64,000 nucleotides of DNA from Chamaelirium japonicum. Taxonomy: Eukaryota > Streptophyta > Magnoliopsida > Liliales > Melanthiaceae. Position numbers and translations under genes: made by a program. The DNA lies in the NCBI GenBank assembly GCA_947650365.1, contig OX393557.1, positions 30,091,859-30,155,858 of the forward strand. Reading direction: 5' to 3'. Below are positions 53,736 through 64,000 of this stretch, one piece after another (positions within the stretch are counted from its first letter, which is position 1; each line of letters begins with the position of its first letter). The notes below the pieces were generated by a model that worked only from the letters and a program-made list of their open reading frames with translations, was not told the origin of the DNA and searched no databases.

Positions 53736-54657
53736 CATGTAGACCTTTTTTTCTTCCGATCTCTCTTTCGTGTGTCAATTCAGTGGTAGGGGGTTGGGGG
53801 AGAGAAACGACCCGATCGCCTTTGCCTTTGCCTTCGTCGTCGGACGGAACGAAGCAAGGAATTAAAATGAAGAAACCGGGTTGGGAGGACCGATTGTGGG
53901 GGGAGAGAGAGAGAGAGAAGGGGGGGGGGGAGGCGGAGAGAGAATTCGGGAAAGAGAGAGAGTTTGGAATGGGGAAGAGAGAGAGAGAGAGAGTGAGATC
54001 ATGGGGAAGAGAGAGGGAGAGACGGAGAGAGAGAGAGATTGGGGAAGTGTGAGAGAGAGAGAGATCAGAATGGGGAAGAGAGAGAGAGAGAGATCGTGGA
54101 GAGAGAGAGGGAGATCACGGGGAAGAGAGAGAGACATAGAGAGATCGTGGGGAAGAAAGAGAGAGAGAGATCGGGGCGGGCCGTTTCTCTTTCCCCACTC
54201 GTGATTCACTCTCTCCCTTGATGAGATCGTGGGATGCTCATGTGAAATGATTGTCGCTCAGTTTTGAGGGATTTGAAGGGGGGTTTTGATCCATTCGATT
54301 TGATCGAATTGATAACTATAGAGTAGCAATCGATCGACGTTTAGTTTTGAGAGATTTGAGGAGGTTTTGATCTGTTCGATTTGATCGAATGGATAACTTG
54401 TCTCAGGACAATTTTAAGGATGGCAGGGTTGCAAATAACCTGAACGACCCTACATCTATATAACATGCATGTTAAGGCGGTATTGTGCTGACTAGGCCAA
54501 GATCGCGCAGAGAGAAGTTATTTATCCGATCTAATCGTACGCATCAAACACATCACGACCCGATCATATCGAACAGATAAAAAATCTCTCTTTCTCTCTC
54601 TCCTCCCCTATTCTGATATCTCTCTCTTCCCCATGATCTCTCTCTCTCTCCTCACGA

Positions 54658-54689
<32 letters not shown>

Positions 54690-54905
54690 TCTCTCTCTTT
54701 TTCCTCAGTTTCTCTCTCTCTCTCTCTCTCCGTTTCTCTCGTCCCCCGATATCTCTCTCTTCCTTTTTCTCTCTTCCCCTGATCTCCCCTTCTTTCTCTC
54801 TCTCCGGGGAGGGGAGGAAAGGGGGGGTGGGGTGGGGTGGGGGAGAGTTTGGTCGCACCAAAGGGGCCCGCTTTGTGCCAATCGGCACGGGCATGCACTA
54901 TGTTA

Positions 54906-55600
54906 TGTAGATTAGCTAAAGGACAAGAATTGTTTTAATATTGCACTAAGTCCCTCCATAAATGACATACTACAACACATCCCCAACCATTCCCCCCCCC
55001 CCCCCCCCCCCCTCCAAATGAAAAAATTGCCCCACCAATTCATCTCTAGCAAAAAGTATCAATTCATCTCTAGCAAGAGTATCAATTCACTAGTTGGCAC
55101 AATACATGTAGTGATTGCTACAATGATTTTCACTATAGCTGCTATAGTGAAATCACTTTAGCAAGAGTATAGATTCGGTCAATTTTTACTCTAACTAAAT
55201 CGAATTGATACTCTTGCTGTAGTAAAATCATTGTAGTTGTTATAGTGAATTCACTATAGCATGAGTATCAATTCGGCTAATTGATATTCTTACTAAAACG
55301 AATCGATACTTTTATTAAAATGAATTGATAATCTTGCTATAATGAAATCACTATAGTTGTTATAGTGAACTCATTATATCAAGAATTTCAATCAATTCGT
55401 TTAATTGATACTCTTACCAAAAGCGAATTGATACTATTTCCAGAGACAAATTTGTACTCTTGGTAGAGGGGTTGTGGAGGGATAATTGTCATTTAGAGGG
55501 CTACAAAATTTAACATTTTCAGTTAAGGATTTGCTGTACGAACGTGTCATTCAGGAGGGATTTTAGCTAATTTCCTATCAAACAATATCCTTTAGCTTAG
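54906..55600. mobile_element. Hairpin-motif DNA element
   Basis: Begins TTAGCTAAAGGACAAGAATT and carries ATATTGCACTAAGTCCCT, as in 48640. The body has GTATCAATTC spacers and CTATAGTGAAATCACT-type hairpins. The right part has GTTAAGGATTTGCTGTACG and TCCTTTAGCTTAGCC. A C-run of ~19 bases lies at 54994-55012. Confidence 0.6.
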
Positions 55601-55651
55601 CCAAAAGCCTATGAAGGGATTTCAGACTAACAAACCTTTAAATTTTTTTGG

Positions 55652-56350
55652 GCAAATTGGTCTACAGTCTTTCAAACATATCATATTTAAAACGATAAGG
55701 ATGAGTAAAGAGATGTTTTAGCGTTAGGTCCCGACGTTTGGAAAATATCCATTTTACCTCTACATGTAGTTGTACAAAAATCATTTGAAGAGTAACAATT
55801 TGGTAATAAAAAGTAACATTTCTTTGAAATCACATTTCACTGTAGCTGCTAAAGTGATTTCACTGTAGACTGCTACAATGATTTTACTATAGCAAAACGT
55901 AACAAGCTGCTATAGTACTTTGCAGGTTGTTGCTCTTTGCTATATTGAAATCACTATAGCAAAGAGTAACAATCTGCAAAGTACTATAGCTAAAGAGTAA
56001 CAATTGCATATTATAATTTGCTATAGTTCTTTGCAAATTATTATTCTTTGATACAGTTAAATCACTGTAGCAGTTTCTATACCGGCTAAAGTGAAATCAC
56101 TGTAGCGAAGAGTAACAATATGTAAAGTACTGTAGCTAAAGAGTAACAATTGCAGAATGTTACTCTTCTGTGTCATTGTTACTCTTCAATGTGTTTTTTG
56201 GATTATGGATAGTTTTGTCATTTAAAGGGGAGAAAAGTCATCGAGAGACATGCTGTAAATGTATCTTTTCAGGAGGTGCCTGGTTCAAAACTATCTCTTT
56301 GTCTTTTATTTTCACCAAATGGATCTGTTATCAGGGACCTAACACCAAGT
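55652..56350. mobile_element. Hairpin-motif DNA element, nearly complete
   Basis: Left end GGTCTACAGTCTTTCAAAC with TAAAACGATAAGGATG. The right end read inward is GGTGTTAGGTCCCTGATAAC. The header phrase ATATCCATTTTACCTCTACA sits at ~55745, hairpins and AAAGAGTAACAA spacers at 55840-56165, and a tail with GGAGAAAAGTCATCGAGAG. Best copy for defining the family borders. Confidence 0.6.
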
Positions 56351-56499
56351 CCCCTTTTTTCTATACAAAGCTTAAACTACTAGAACATCGGATTCCCATC
56401 AAAACATCATTTACACCTGTGCTAATAGGGCCCGTAGTCTTGCCGGCAACAAGTCAAGCATAGCTCTTAAGAAATTTGCCATCATCAACGACCCCCAGC

Positions 56500-56760
56500 C
56501 AGTGTTTTCAAAACCGGATCGGAAGGTGAAACTAAAAGCCATCTGGTTCGATCTAAATCGGTTCAAACCGGTGTTTCAACCGTTTGAATTGCATGAAAAT
56601 ATGTTTTTTTTAAATAGATATTTACTAAATTCTTTAATGGCATGGTTTGATTCCTGGGTTAACATACAAACCGATTTATTCAAAGACCGAACCAAAACAT
56701 GTTCTGATTTCGATCCAAACCGGTTGAACTACCCAGTTCGGTCCGGTTTTAAAAACACTG
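56500..56760. mobile_element. hAT-like MITE (CAGTGTTTT type)
   Basis: 261 bp with ends CAGTGTTTTCAAAACCGG and, inward from the right, CAGTGTTTTTAAAACCGG. Duplication CCCCCAGC (56492-56499) / CCCCCAAC (56761-56768), one mismatch. Body rich in AACCGG / CCGGTT. Confidence 0.85.
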
Positions 56761-57040
56761 CCCCCAACCCGTTCACGCCCAAATGTCGTGAACCAGTCTG
56801 TGACACTTTTTCCCTTAGGAAATGTGTGTGATCCTAGAAATGCAAAGAAACTGAAGAAGGCATCGACAATTGTGTGTAAGAAAATCCATCATAATGGATG
56901 AGTGAAGTCGGGTGAGGATAGTCATTGAATCCCCTTCAATCCAAAAAGAAGTTGTAGGGCACTAGTCACGGAGGGCCCGAATCCAAATCCAAAGCCACAT
57001 ACTGTAGCCTCCACCGCCAAGAGGGGAAATCAAGTTTAGG
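56761..57040. other. No gene seen
   Basis: Spacer between hAT-like elements; nothing recognised. Confidence 0.3.
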
Positions 57041-57315
57041 CAGGGGTGGCAATGGGTCGTGTCAGGTCGGGTTAGTGTCGTGTCTAGTTTCGGATCGTGT
57101 CCAAAACCTCTAGATCCGGATCCGACTCATTTAACCAATCTTGTCTAGATCCTAAACCCGTACCCGACCCGCTTATAAATGGGTAGGCCTGATAAGATCC
57201 GTTAGACCCGTTTACCACACAAATCTATTCAGTTGACCTGATCCGATCCAATCCGACTCGACCTGACCTGACCTGATAGATTCGCTGTTACTATATATTT
57301 CAGTATCGGATTGGA
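57041..57315. mobile_element. hAT-like fragment, inverted
   Basis: Starts AGGGGTGGCAATGGGTCG, the inverted right end of the 58855 family, and follows that family backwards through TTTAACCAATC and ACCCGTTTACC to ~57315, where it stops. The other terminus is missing. Confidence 0.6.
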
Positions 57316-57373
57316 GTTACTTCTCCTATTTCTGGTGGCTAGGCCGCCACTAAATGTGTTTGTAATTTATTTT

Positions 57374-58502
57374 GGGAAATTTTATTCATACCCCATAAAT
57401 CTGTAATTAGCCCCCATTTCCAACAAACTTGAACACACCCCATTTTTTTTTTCATACCCCATTCTTATCCCAAAAATACCCTTCCCCCTTACACCCCACC
57501 TTCAATACACCCCAGTTAAATGGCCCGCCCCAACTTGATTATACCCCAATCAAACACATACCCCCTTAAATATACCCAATTATATGCACTCTTGAATACA
57601 CCCCACTCTTAAATAAACCCCATGCAGTTGGCTGATACTTGAAGGCACAAGTAGAGCTGCAACTTGGGCGGGCCAACCTGAACCCAACCCGAGTCCAACC
57701 CGAACCCAACCCAAATTTGGGCGGGCTAATCCGAGCCCAACCCGAATTATTTCTCCTCGACTCGACAGGACCCGACACGAAATTAGCGGGTCTGGGACAA
57801 GGCTAAACGGGTTCGGGTTGTAAACGGGTCGACACGATAGACCCGTTTAATAAACGGGTCGGGTCCGGGTTTAGGGTCTGGACATGGTAGACCCGGGAAG
57901 ACCCATTTAGTATTCAACGGGTCGTGTCGTGTCGGGTCGGGTCGGGTCTACCAGCAATCCAATACTATAATATATAATACCAGTGGGTCTTTCGGGTCAG
58001 GTCGGGTCAAGTCGAATTGGGTCGGATCGGGTCAACTGAATAGATCCAGGTGGTAAACGGATTTTACCGGGTCTTATCGTGTCTACCTATTTATTAGCGA
58101 GTCAGGTACGGGTTTAGGATCTAGACACGATTAGTTAAACGGGTCGGGTCCAGGTCTAGGGGTTTTGGACACGACACGACACGAACCCGACACGACCCGA
58201 CCCATTGCCACCCCTAGCTGCAACTTGGGCGGGCCAACCCGAACCCAACCCGACTTTGGGCGGGTTAACCCGAACCCACCCCGCACAACCCGGCCAACCC
58301 GACGGGTTGGGCTTGGGCTAAGTTTAAACAAACATGGTTGGGTTGGGTTGGGGGTACTAAAGACGCTGAGCAGGGGCTTTGGGGGTTTGGGGTAAAAAAA
58401 AAAGGGCATTGTTGGTATTAAAGGATTGTTGAGTAAGTTATTGAGAAACGCTAGGGATACGGGGGCTAATTACAGATTTTTGGGTTATGAATAAAATTTC
58501 CC
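57374..58502. mobile_element. Composite inverted-repeat element containing nested hAT-like pieces
   Basis: The outer ends GGGAAATTTTATTCATA pair with TATGAATAAAATTTCCC at 58486-58502, and an 8-bp duplication TTTATTTT flanks them (57366-57373 and 58503-58510). The left part has ACACCCC / ATACCCC runs. Inside lie two starts of AGCTGCAACTTGGGCGGGCC (57653 with one extra AG, and 58214) and, between them, a 58855-type hAT piece ending TTGCCACCCCTA at 58216. The inner order indicates insertion followed by rearrangement. Confidence 0.7.
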
Positions 58503-58511
58503 TTTATTTTA

Positions 58512-58774
58512 GGGTTATTTTGACTTTGCCCCCCAAGTTTTGCCTTGAATTAGACTTTACCCCCTATATTTTTATTAATTAGACATTACCCTCCTAAAGT
58601 AACTGCTCCGTCAGCTCACCCCCCAAAACTTTATTTCTTTTTCGTCAGCTCACCCTTTCTCTTTGATGGTGAGCTAACGGAAAAGTTAATTTTGGGGGGT
58701 AAAGTCTAATTAATAAAATGTGAGGGGTAAAGTCTAATTCAAGGCAAAATCTGGGGGCAAAGTCAAAATAACCC
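58512..58774. mobile_element. MULE-like MITE with perfect 9-bp duplication
   Basis: Ends GGGTTATTTTGACTTTGCCC and the inverse GGGCAAAGTCAAAATAACCC, flanked by TTTATTTTA at 58503-58511 and 58775-58783. A 9-bp duplication is the Mutator hallmark. The inner GTCAGCTCACC / GGTGAGCTAAC pair matches 36881-37140. Confidence 0.9.
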
Positions 58775-58854
58775 TTTATTTTAAAAATAACCCGAATTAT
58801 AGTGTTTCTGTTGTAGCGAGATGTGTGGTGGCCATAGTGTCGTGGAAGATCAGG

Positions 58855-59334
58855 TAGGGCTGGCAATTTCGGACCCGACACGGCAGACCCGACACGAAGT
58901 TAGCGGGTCTGGGTCAGGGCTAAACGGGTTCGGGTCGTAAACGGGTCGAAACGATAGACCCGTTTAATAAACGGGTCGGGTCTGGGTTTAGGGTCTGGAC
59001 ACGGTAGACCCGGGAAGACCCGTTTAGTATTCAACGGGTCGTGTCGGGTTGGATCGGGTCGGGTCTACCCGCAATCAAATACTATAATATATAATACCAG
59101 CGGGTCTTTCGGGTCAGGTCGGGTCGAGTCGGATTGGGTCGGATCGGGTCAACTGAATAGTCCCGGGTGATAAACGGGTCTTATCGGGTCTACCCGTTTA
59201 TTAGCGGGTCGGGTCCAGGTTTAGGATCTAGACACGATTAGTTAAACGGGTCGGGTCCGTGTCTGGGGGTTTTGGACACGAACCTGACTAGACACGACAT
59301 GAACCCGACACGACCCGACCTATTGCCACCCCTA
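58855..59334. mobile_element. hAT-like non-autonomous element with perfect duplication
   Basis: 480 bp, ends TAGGGCTGGCAATTTCGGAC and, inward from the right, TAGGGGTGGCAATAGG. Duplication AGATCAGG at 58847-58854 and 59335-59342. Filled with GGGTCGGGT and AAACGGGTC repeats. Reference copy for the fragments at 15470, 29541, 57041 and within 57374-58502. Confidence 0.93.
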
Positions 59335-59344
59335 AGATCAGGAC

Positions 59345-59829
59345 AAGGGGTGTAAAACATGCCAAGTTGGGTCGGGCCTACATATGCTAATCTCAGAATC
59401 ATGTCGGACCGGGCCTCGGGCCCGACCCCGACCCGTGTATATATTAACAATTTCAGGCCGGATTGGGCTAGGTTTGGGTTAAACATGTGTACGTTTTAAT
59501 AAAAAAGTTTCTTCAAAGTCTAATGTGTAGTTTTGAACACAAAACCTGATAGAAATTACATAAAACTTAGCAACTGTGCTATATTTCTTTAATATTAATG
59601 ATATAGAGTCTCTATATATACACCAAATGTACAGTATTATGATCGGGCTTTTGGGCCGGATTAGGTTTTGGGCCGGGCTGTGGGCTCAGGATGGTGGCCC
59701 GAGCTAAGTCCATGGTGTTTTCAGGCCAGATTAGGTTAGGTTGTTGACCAAGTCGGGCCGGGTTCTAGCCGTTGACTTTTGGGTTGGGTTCGGATGAGTT
59801 CGGGCCGATGGGCTTTTTATACACCCCTA
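59345..59829. mobile_element. Second hAT-like element abutting the first
   Basis: 485 bp, left end AAGGGGTGTAAAAC and, inward from the right, TAGGGGTGTATAAAAAGC. Duplication ATCAGGAC (59337-59344) / ATCAGCAC (59830-59837), one mismatch. Its left duplication overlaps the right duplication of the element at 58855. Body rich in GGGCCGG. Confidence 0.82.
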
Positions 59830-59977
59830 ATCAGCACTAAATAGAAGGAGGGGGTATCGACGAAAGATGTGGATCATAATTGCATTGGATTTTTGTAGCA
59901 AGATTTGCCTCCTATGGGGCTCAAACCAGAGACTTCTATTATGCCAACCTCCATCTAGCCATTGAGCCATGTTTTTT

Positions 59978-62105
59978 GGGGTAATGTATCCAGAGATCGA
60001 TTTAGTGAAAATGATCGACAAAGACATGCTTTAACGAGAGGTCTATCTGGTTGAAAAATATCCATTTTACCCCTACATGTAGCTGGAAATCATGTGTATA
60101 ATAAGAATTTGGTGATTTCACTGTAGCAATTTGATACAGTGATTTCACTATAGCAAAAAAATTTTAAAAAGAGATTTCTAAACAAAAAAATTGCTAGTGA
60201 TTAATAAACTGTAGCAAAACAAGGAGTAAAATTTCTAAATAAAAAAAAATGATACAGTGATTTCACTATAGTAAATAGTAACAATTCAAAAATGAAGAGT
60301 AACCCTTACTACAGTGGTAGCAAGAGTAAAAATTCAGTGATTGAAGAGTAACAATTGCTACAGTGATTTCTCTGTAGCAATTTTTCTTTCAAGATTTTAC
60401 AAATAAAAAAATTGCTATAGTGATTTCATTATAGCAAAGAGTAGCAATTTGAAAATGAAGAGTAACAATTGCTACAGTGGTAGCAAGAGTAACAATTCGG
60501 TGATTGAAGAGTAACAATTGCTATAATGATTTCACTATAGCAAAATAAAAAATAAAAAATCTGGTTGCGTGCCTAAGGTCCTTGACCAAGATCGGTTTAG
60601 TGATAAGGACCAACAAAGAGTTGCTTTAATAGTAACTCCTCTCAGTTGGAAATTGTCCATTTTACCCCTATATGTAGCTGTACAAGGAAATCATTTGATC
60701 ACTTGAAGAATAAGAATTCGGTGATTTAACTGTAGCAATTTTTTCCTTCTTCTTAAAAACAAGATTTCTCAAAAAAAAAAAAAAATGCTACAATGATTCA
60801 CTGTATCAAAGGGTAACAATCCGAAAATTAAAAGTAACAATTGCTACAGTTGTAGCAAGAGTAACAATTGCTACAATGATTGAACTGTAGCAATTTCATT
60901 TTTTCTAAAAGACGAAATTTTTTTTAAATAAAATCCTTGCTATTGTGATTTTGTTGTAGAAAAGAGTAAGAATTAGAAAATAAAGAGTAACAATTCGGGG
61001 ATTGAAGAGAACCAATTGCTATAGTGATTTTGCCGTAGTAATTTTTTTTTTCATGAATTCTCAAAAAAAATGCTCAGTGATTTCACTATAGCAAAGAGTA
61101 ACAATTAGTAAAAGAAGAGAAATAATTGCTACAATGGTAGCAAGAGTAACAATTCGGTGATTGAAGAGTAACAATTGCTACAGTGATTTTACTATAGCAA
61201 AAAAAATTATGGAGATTTTTTTCTCAAAAAATGCTATAGTGATTTTTTTTTTTGAAAAGTCTATAGTGATTTCACTATAGCAAAGAGTAACAATTCGGAA
61301 GGGATGAGTAATAATTGCTACAGTGCAGAGTAACAATTCGGTGATTGAAGAGGAACAATTGCTATAATGATTTCACTATAGCAAAATTTATTTTATTTGG
61401 ATTTCTCGAAAAAATTATGACAATGATTTCACTGTAGTAAAGAGTAACAATTAGGAAATGAAGAGTAACTATTGCACATTTTATTATTAGGGATATTTTG
61501 ATTTTTTTTTTTGAAGATCAATATTTTTGTCATTTAAAGAGGAGAAAAGTCAACAAAGGAACCTGCTCTAATGCATCTTTTTTGGGAGGCACCTGGTGCA
61601 AAACCATCTTATTGTCTACCCTTTAGCTAAAAACGACATCTTTAAAAGGACTTATTGCTAATCCCCCCAAAAAAGTTTATCGAGGTTTCTCAAAAAAAAA
61701 AGAAAAAGCTACAATGATTTCACTATAGCAAAGAATAACAATTCGGAAGTGAAGCGTAACAATTGCTATAGTGGTCGTGAGAGTGACAATTAGGTGATTG
61801 AAGAGTAATAATTGCTACAATGATTTCACTATAGCAATTTTTATTTTTTGATCACCAAAAATTATATTTTTCTTGAGATATCTTAAGAAAAAAATTGCTA
61901 CAATGATTTCACTGTAGCAAAGAGTAACAATTCAAAAATGAAGAGTAACCATTGCAGATTTTAGCATTAGGAGCATTTTTGTTATTTAAATGGGAGAAAA
62001 ATCAACATAGAGACTTTCTCTCATGCATCTTTTTCGGAAGGAACCTGGTGCAAAACCTTCTTATTGCATGTCCTTTAGCAAAAAACGATCTCCTTAAAAG
62101 AAATT
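59978..62105. mobile_element. Cluster of hairpin-motif DNA elements
   Basis: Two headers (AGATCGATTTAGTG at 59995 and AGATCGGTTTAGTG at 60589, each followed ~60-70 bp on by CCATTTTACCCCTA) and two tails (GCACCTGGTGCAAAACC near 61591 and GAACCTGGTGCAAAACC near 62041, each followed by CTTATTG and TTTAGC-AAAA) bracket ~1.9 kb of hairpin motifs with AAGAGTAACAATT spacers. This indicates at least two nested or tandem copies. No coding frame. Poly-T/A runs may carry length errors. Confidence 0.65.
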
Positions 62106-62639
62106 ATTGATAAGCCCCCTATGTTTTTTTTGGAGGAAATCCAAATCGTATGCGGCTCTCATTTTCTAATAACTAAGAGAAAATTCTAGATTTTGAGTCT
62201 AGCTCATATACTCAACCCCAATGATAAAAAGGAGTACAAATACAGAGTCCCTATACTGCCAAATGAAATGTCTAAAAATCGGGTCCAAATACCACTCAAA
62301 CCATGGCTCAAGTCGGACCTACACTGTGACAAATGGGTAGGTTCAATCAAGTTGGATATGAAGAGAGAACCCAATAAATGTTTAAAGATAGAACATGAAC
62401 GAGATCACTAGCCGTCCGTTGCCACCCTGTTTCAATGTGGTCCAATGACTTTGTCATGTCCCTTGCGACATGCTATGTCCATTATGGGGTCTTAGGTTAT
62501 TTAAGTAGGTTTGGGGACTTCTTTTTATATGAGACCTTAGGCTATTCAAATGGTTTTGGATCTCGAAGGCCTCCTATTTACGTGAGGGCTCAGGCGACTG
62601 TCGTCATGACTTTATGGTCTAGCCGGCTCTAGGTATTTA
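62106..62639. other. No gene seen
   Basis: Balanced sequence with two unremarkable open frames (62193-62411 and 62435-62632) lacking recognisable motifs. Confidence 0.3.
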
Positions 62640-63300
62640 AATCTTTATCTCAGCATCTCCAACATGGTATCCAATCTGGTAGAAATAGGCTACTATGAAA
62701 AATAATATCCGTTAGGTATTTATATCAAAACAATTTATCTTTTCAATGTTAATTTGGTAAAAGAACTCAATGAAGTTGGGTTGGACTGGACGGTTGGCTC
62801 AAATGGTGCTTAGAGACCCAATGGCTAAGTGGGCCTGGACGGGGCTAATCGAGCCTGACGGTTGGACCAATGGGTAATTCTTGACACCGTTTGGCTAATG
62901 AGCCTGTGCATCTGTTGATCTGCTAAGGGCGCCTCGATTACTAATAAAGGAGGCCCATATTAGCGCGCTCCTGAAGATACATTCCAAAATCGAGTCTTCC
63001 TCTCTCTTCTTCTACAAGCAATTCTTAGCCAAAATTATTCTAGGTGCATGTCTGAGTTCTAAGAGTGATCTTTTCACTTTTATTGAGTGCAGAACTACAA
63101 AGGCTTATCATACCCTGGAAGTGTTTCGCTGATAACCCTACAGCAGTGTCACTTTGTGAGGGAGGTTGAACAACACTTTAAAGAATGTGTATCTGGTACG
63201 CGCTTTAACCCTCGATTGTTATGGTTCCCTCCTGTCTCGTTCAATACAATTTATTTCCAATGAGATTGTTGTTGGTGTGCCTTGACATCTGGCCATCATC
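62640..63300. other. Unclassified, LTR-like stretch
   Basis: 62760-63260 has a style of paired GACGGTTGG phrases, then a CTCTTCTTCTACAAGC pyrimidine tract and a 3' part resembling a copia U5 region. No paired repeat, TG/CA borders or primer site could be fixed, so it is not called as an LTR. Confidence 0.3.
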
Positions 63301-63485
63301 ATGGCTCCTCGCGCGAAGTTCATATGGGAAGAGTCTGCAGACTACTCCCATGGTTGTCGACTGCTAGCTCAACTCGACTGCCAATTCATCCATTGACTTT
63401 CGACGGACACAGCTCCCGCCGATTGCTCGGGATCTAGCTCGGTTGGTGGGCCTTGAAATCGGACATGGTACATTTGCTTTCCATC
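63301..63485 (+). other. Short open frame of unknown meaning
   Basis: An ATG at 63303 opens a short frame (MAPRAKFIWEESADYS) that closes before 63410. It could be the start of an interrupted gene, but I recognise no family and no continuation. Confidence 0.2.
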
Positions 63486-64000
63486 AGAGCATCTCCAACC
63501 CATTACTCCAAAATGGAGTACCTTATCCTCCATTGGGGAGAAAAAGTGAAAATGGAGGATGGATAGCTCCGACCGTCCATCCTCTGAATGGGAATCTTCC
63601 TCCATTTTGTTATAACAACACATAGACCCTGTAGTTTGACCGATTCTCACTTACACCCTCTCATGTTTAAAACCCTGCAAATGCCCCCTTATAGTTTGAA
63701 AAACACAACATTTGCACCACCTTCCAGAGGGGGTCTATGTGTATGGGTTTTCAAACTATAGGGGGGTATTTGTAGGGTTTTACACGTGAGGGGGTATAAG
63801 TGAGAACGGTCAAACTACAGGGGTCTTTATGTAATTTACTCTTTTTTTTAATTGCCAATTTTATACCTTGTCTAATTCATCTTTATCCCTCTTCACCTCT
63901 CTATGTCTCTAATTTAATGCGGTGAACATTAAAAATGAAGGAAGAGGGTTGGGTCTCCAAAGTTGGAGCAGGGGGTGAAAAAGAAGGATGAGAAATGAAG
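63486..64000. mobile_element. GAGCATCTCCAACCC-type MITE, cut by the window end
   Basis: GAGCATCTCCAACCCATTAC then an inner ATTTTGGAG / CTCCAAAAT style of pairing is typical of a common plant MITE class. CTCCAAAGTTGGAGCAGGG near 63955 may be part of the right side. A GTAAATTAC-type MITE is nested at 63611-63839. Confidence 0.5.
63611..63839. mobile_element. GTAAATTAC-type fold-back MITE
   Basis: ACATAGACCCTGTAGTTTGA is mirrored by TCAAACTACAGGGGTCT, and CTCATGTTTAAAACCCTGC by TAGGGTTTTACACGTGAG. The right end is TATGTAATTTAC; the left end has decayed to TATAACAACAC. Confidence 0.8.

Larger units (their letters stand above)
51037..54905. mobile_element. Candidate large inverted-repeat DNA element rich in (GA)n
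   Basis: ATAGTGCATGCCCATGCC (51036 on) and its continuation to GCACGACC are mirrored at 54852-54902 (ATAGTGCATGCCCGTGCC read inward), ~45 bp with mostly transition differences. A partial internal copy (GGGAGCCTTCAGTGCGACC) lies at ~52367. No transposase and no clear duplication were found, so the unit is tentative. Confidence 0.4.

Overview
The window reads as nuclear DNA of a flowering plant. It is a repeat-rich intergenic region with very few host genes. The evidence is nested LTR retrotransposons of plant Ty1/copia and Ty3/gypsy types, many small inverted-repeat DNA elements with 8- or 9-bp target duplications, long (GA/CT)n tracts, one intron-containing conserved gene (an SGF11 homologue) and two GC-rich intronless small-protein genes. 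The strong GC bias of one small gene leans towards a monocot, but I cannot name a species. All identifications come from reading the sequence and from memory of protein families; nothing was searched.

Layout. 1-701 is the end of a copia LTR pointing right. 702-1259 is a GC-rich ~62-bp tandem array, split by a complete but dead copia element on the minus strand (1260-11036, TSD TCTCT); the array resumes at 11037-11138. 11139-16.3 kb holds a gypsy solo LTR (13356-14255, TSD GGAAA), LTR and hAT scraps and a small intronless gene (15945-16256, minus). 17075-24024 is a non-autonomous gypsy element on the minus strand (TSD GCATC). It keeps an intact 574-codon gag, lacks almost all of pol and carries large tandem repeats. 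It was later hit by a copia-type element that survives as a solo LTR (19127-21257, TSD GAAAT). 24.0-29.7 kb contains a copia LTR fragment, fold-back elements and a second, decayed gypsy gag split by a 729-bp hAT-like element. 30030-30272 is a paralogue of the small gene. 30.6-35.3 kb is a 2.8-kb tandem duplication. 35.8-40.7 kb is small DNA elements and a degenerate telomere-like tract.

The best-supported host gene is SGF11 (minus strand, three coding exons between 41830 and 40728, 177 residues). It encodes the zinc-finger subunit of the SAGA histone H2B deubiquitination module. 44.7-46.9 kb is a decayed gypsy gag-protease-RT relic. 48.6-62.1 kb is dominated by DNA elements, many filled with a short perfect hairpin motif (stem GCTACAGTGA, loop TT).

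A 500-N gap at 50425-50924 is flanked on both sides by what looks like leftover PacBio barcode and then by the same ~130 bp of sequence, so it is probably two overlapping contig ends rather than missing DNA. No rRNA, tRNA, CRISPR array or operon was seen. The elements do not form a pathway; what the region records is an order of nested insertions, deletions and duplications around one conserved gene.
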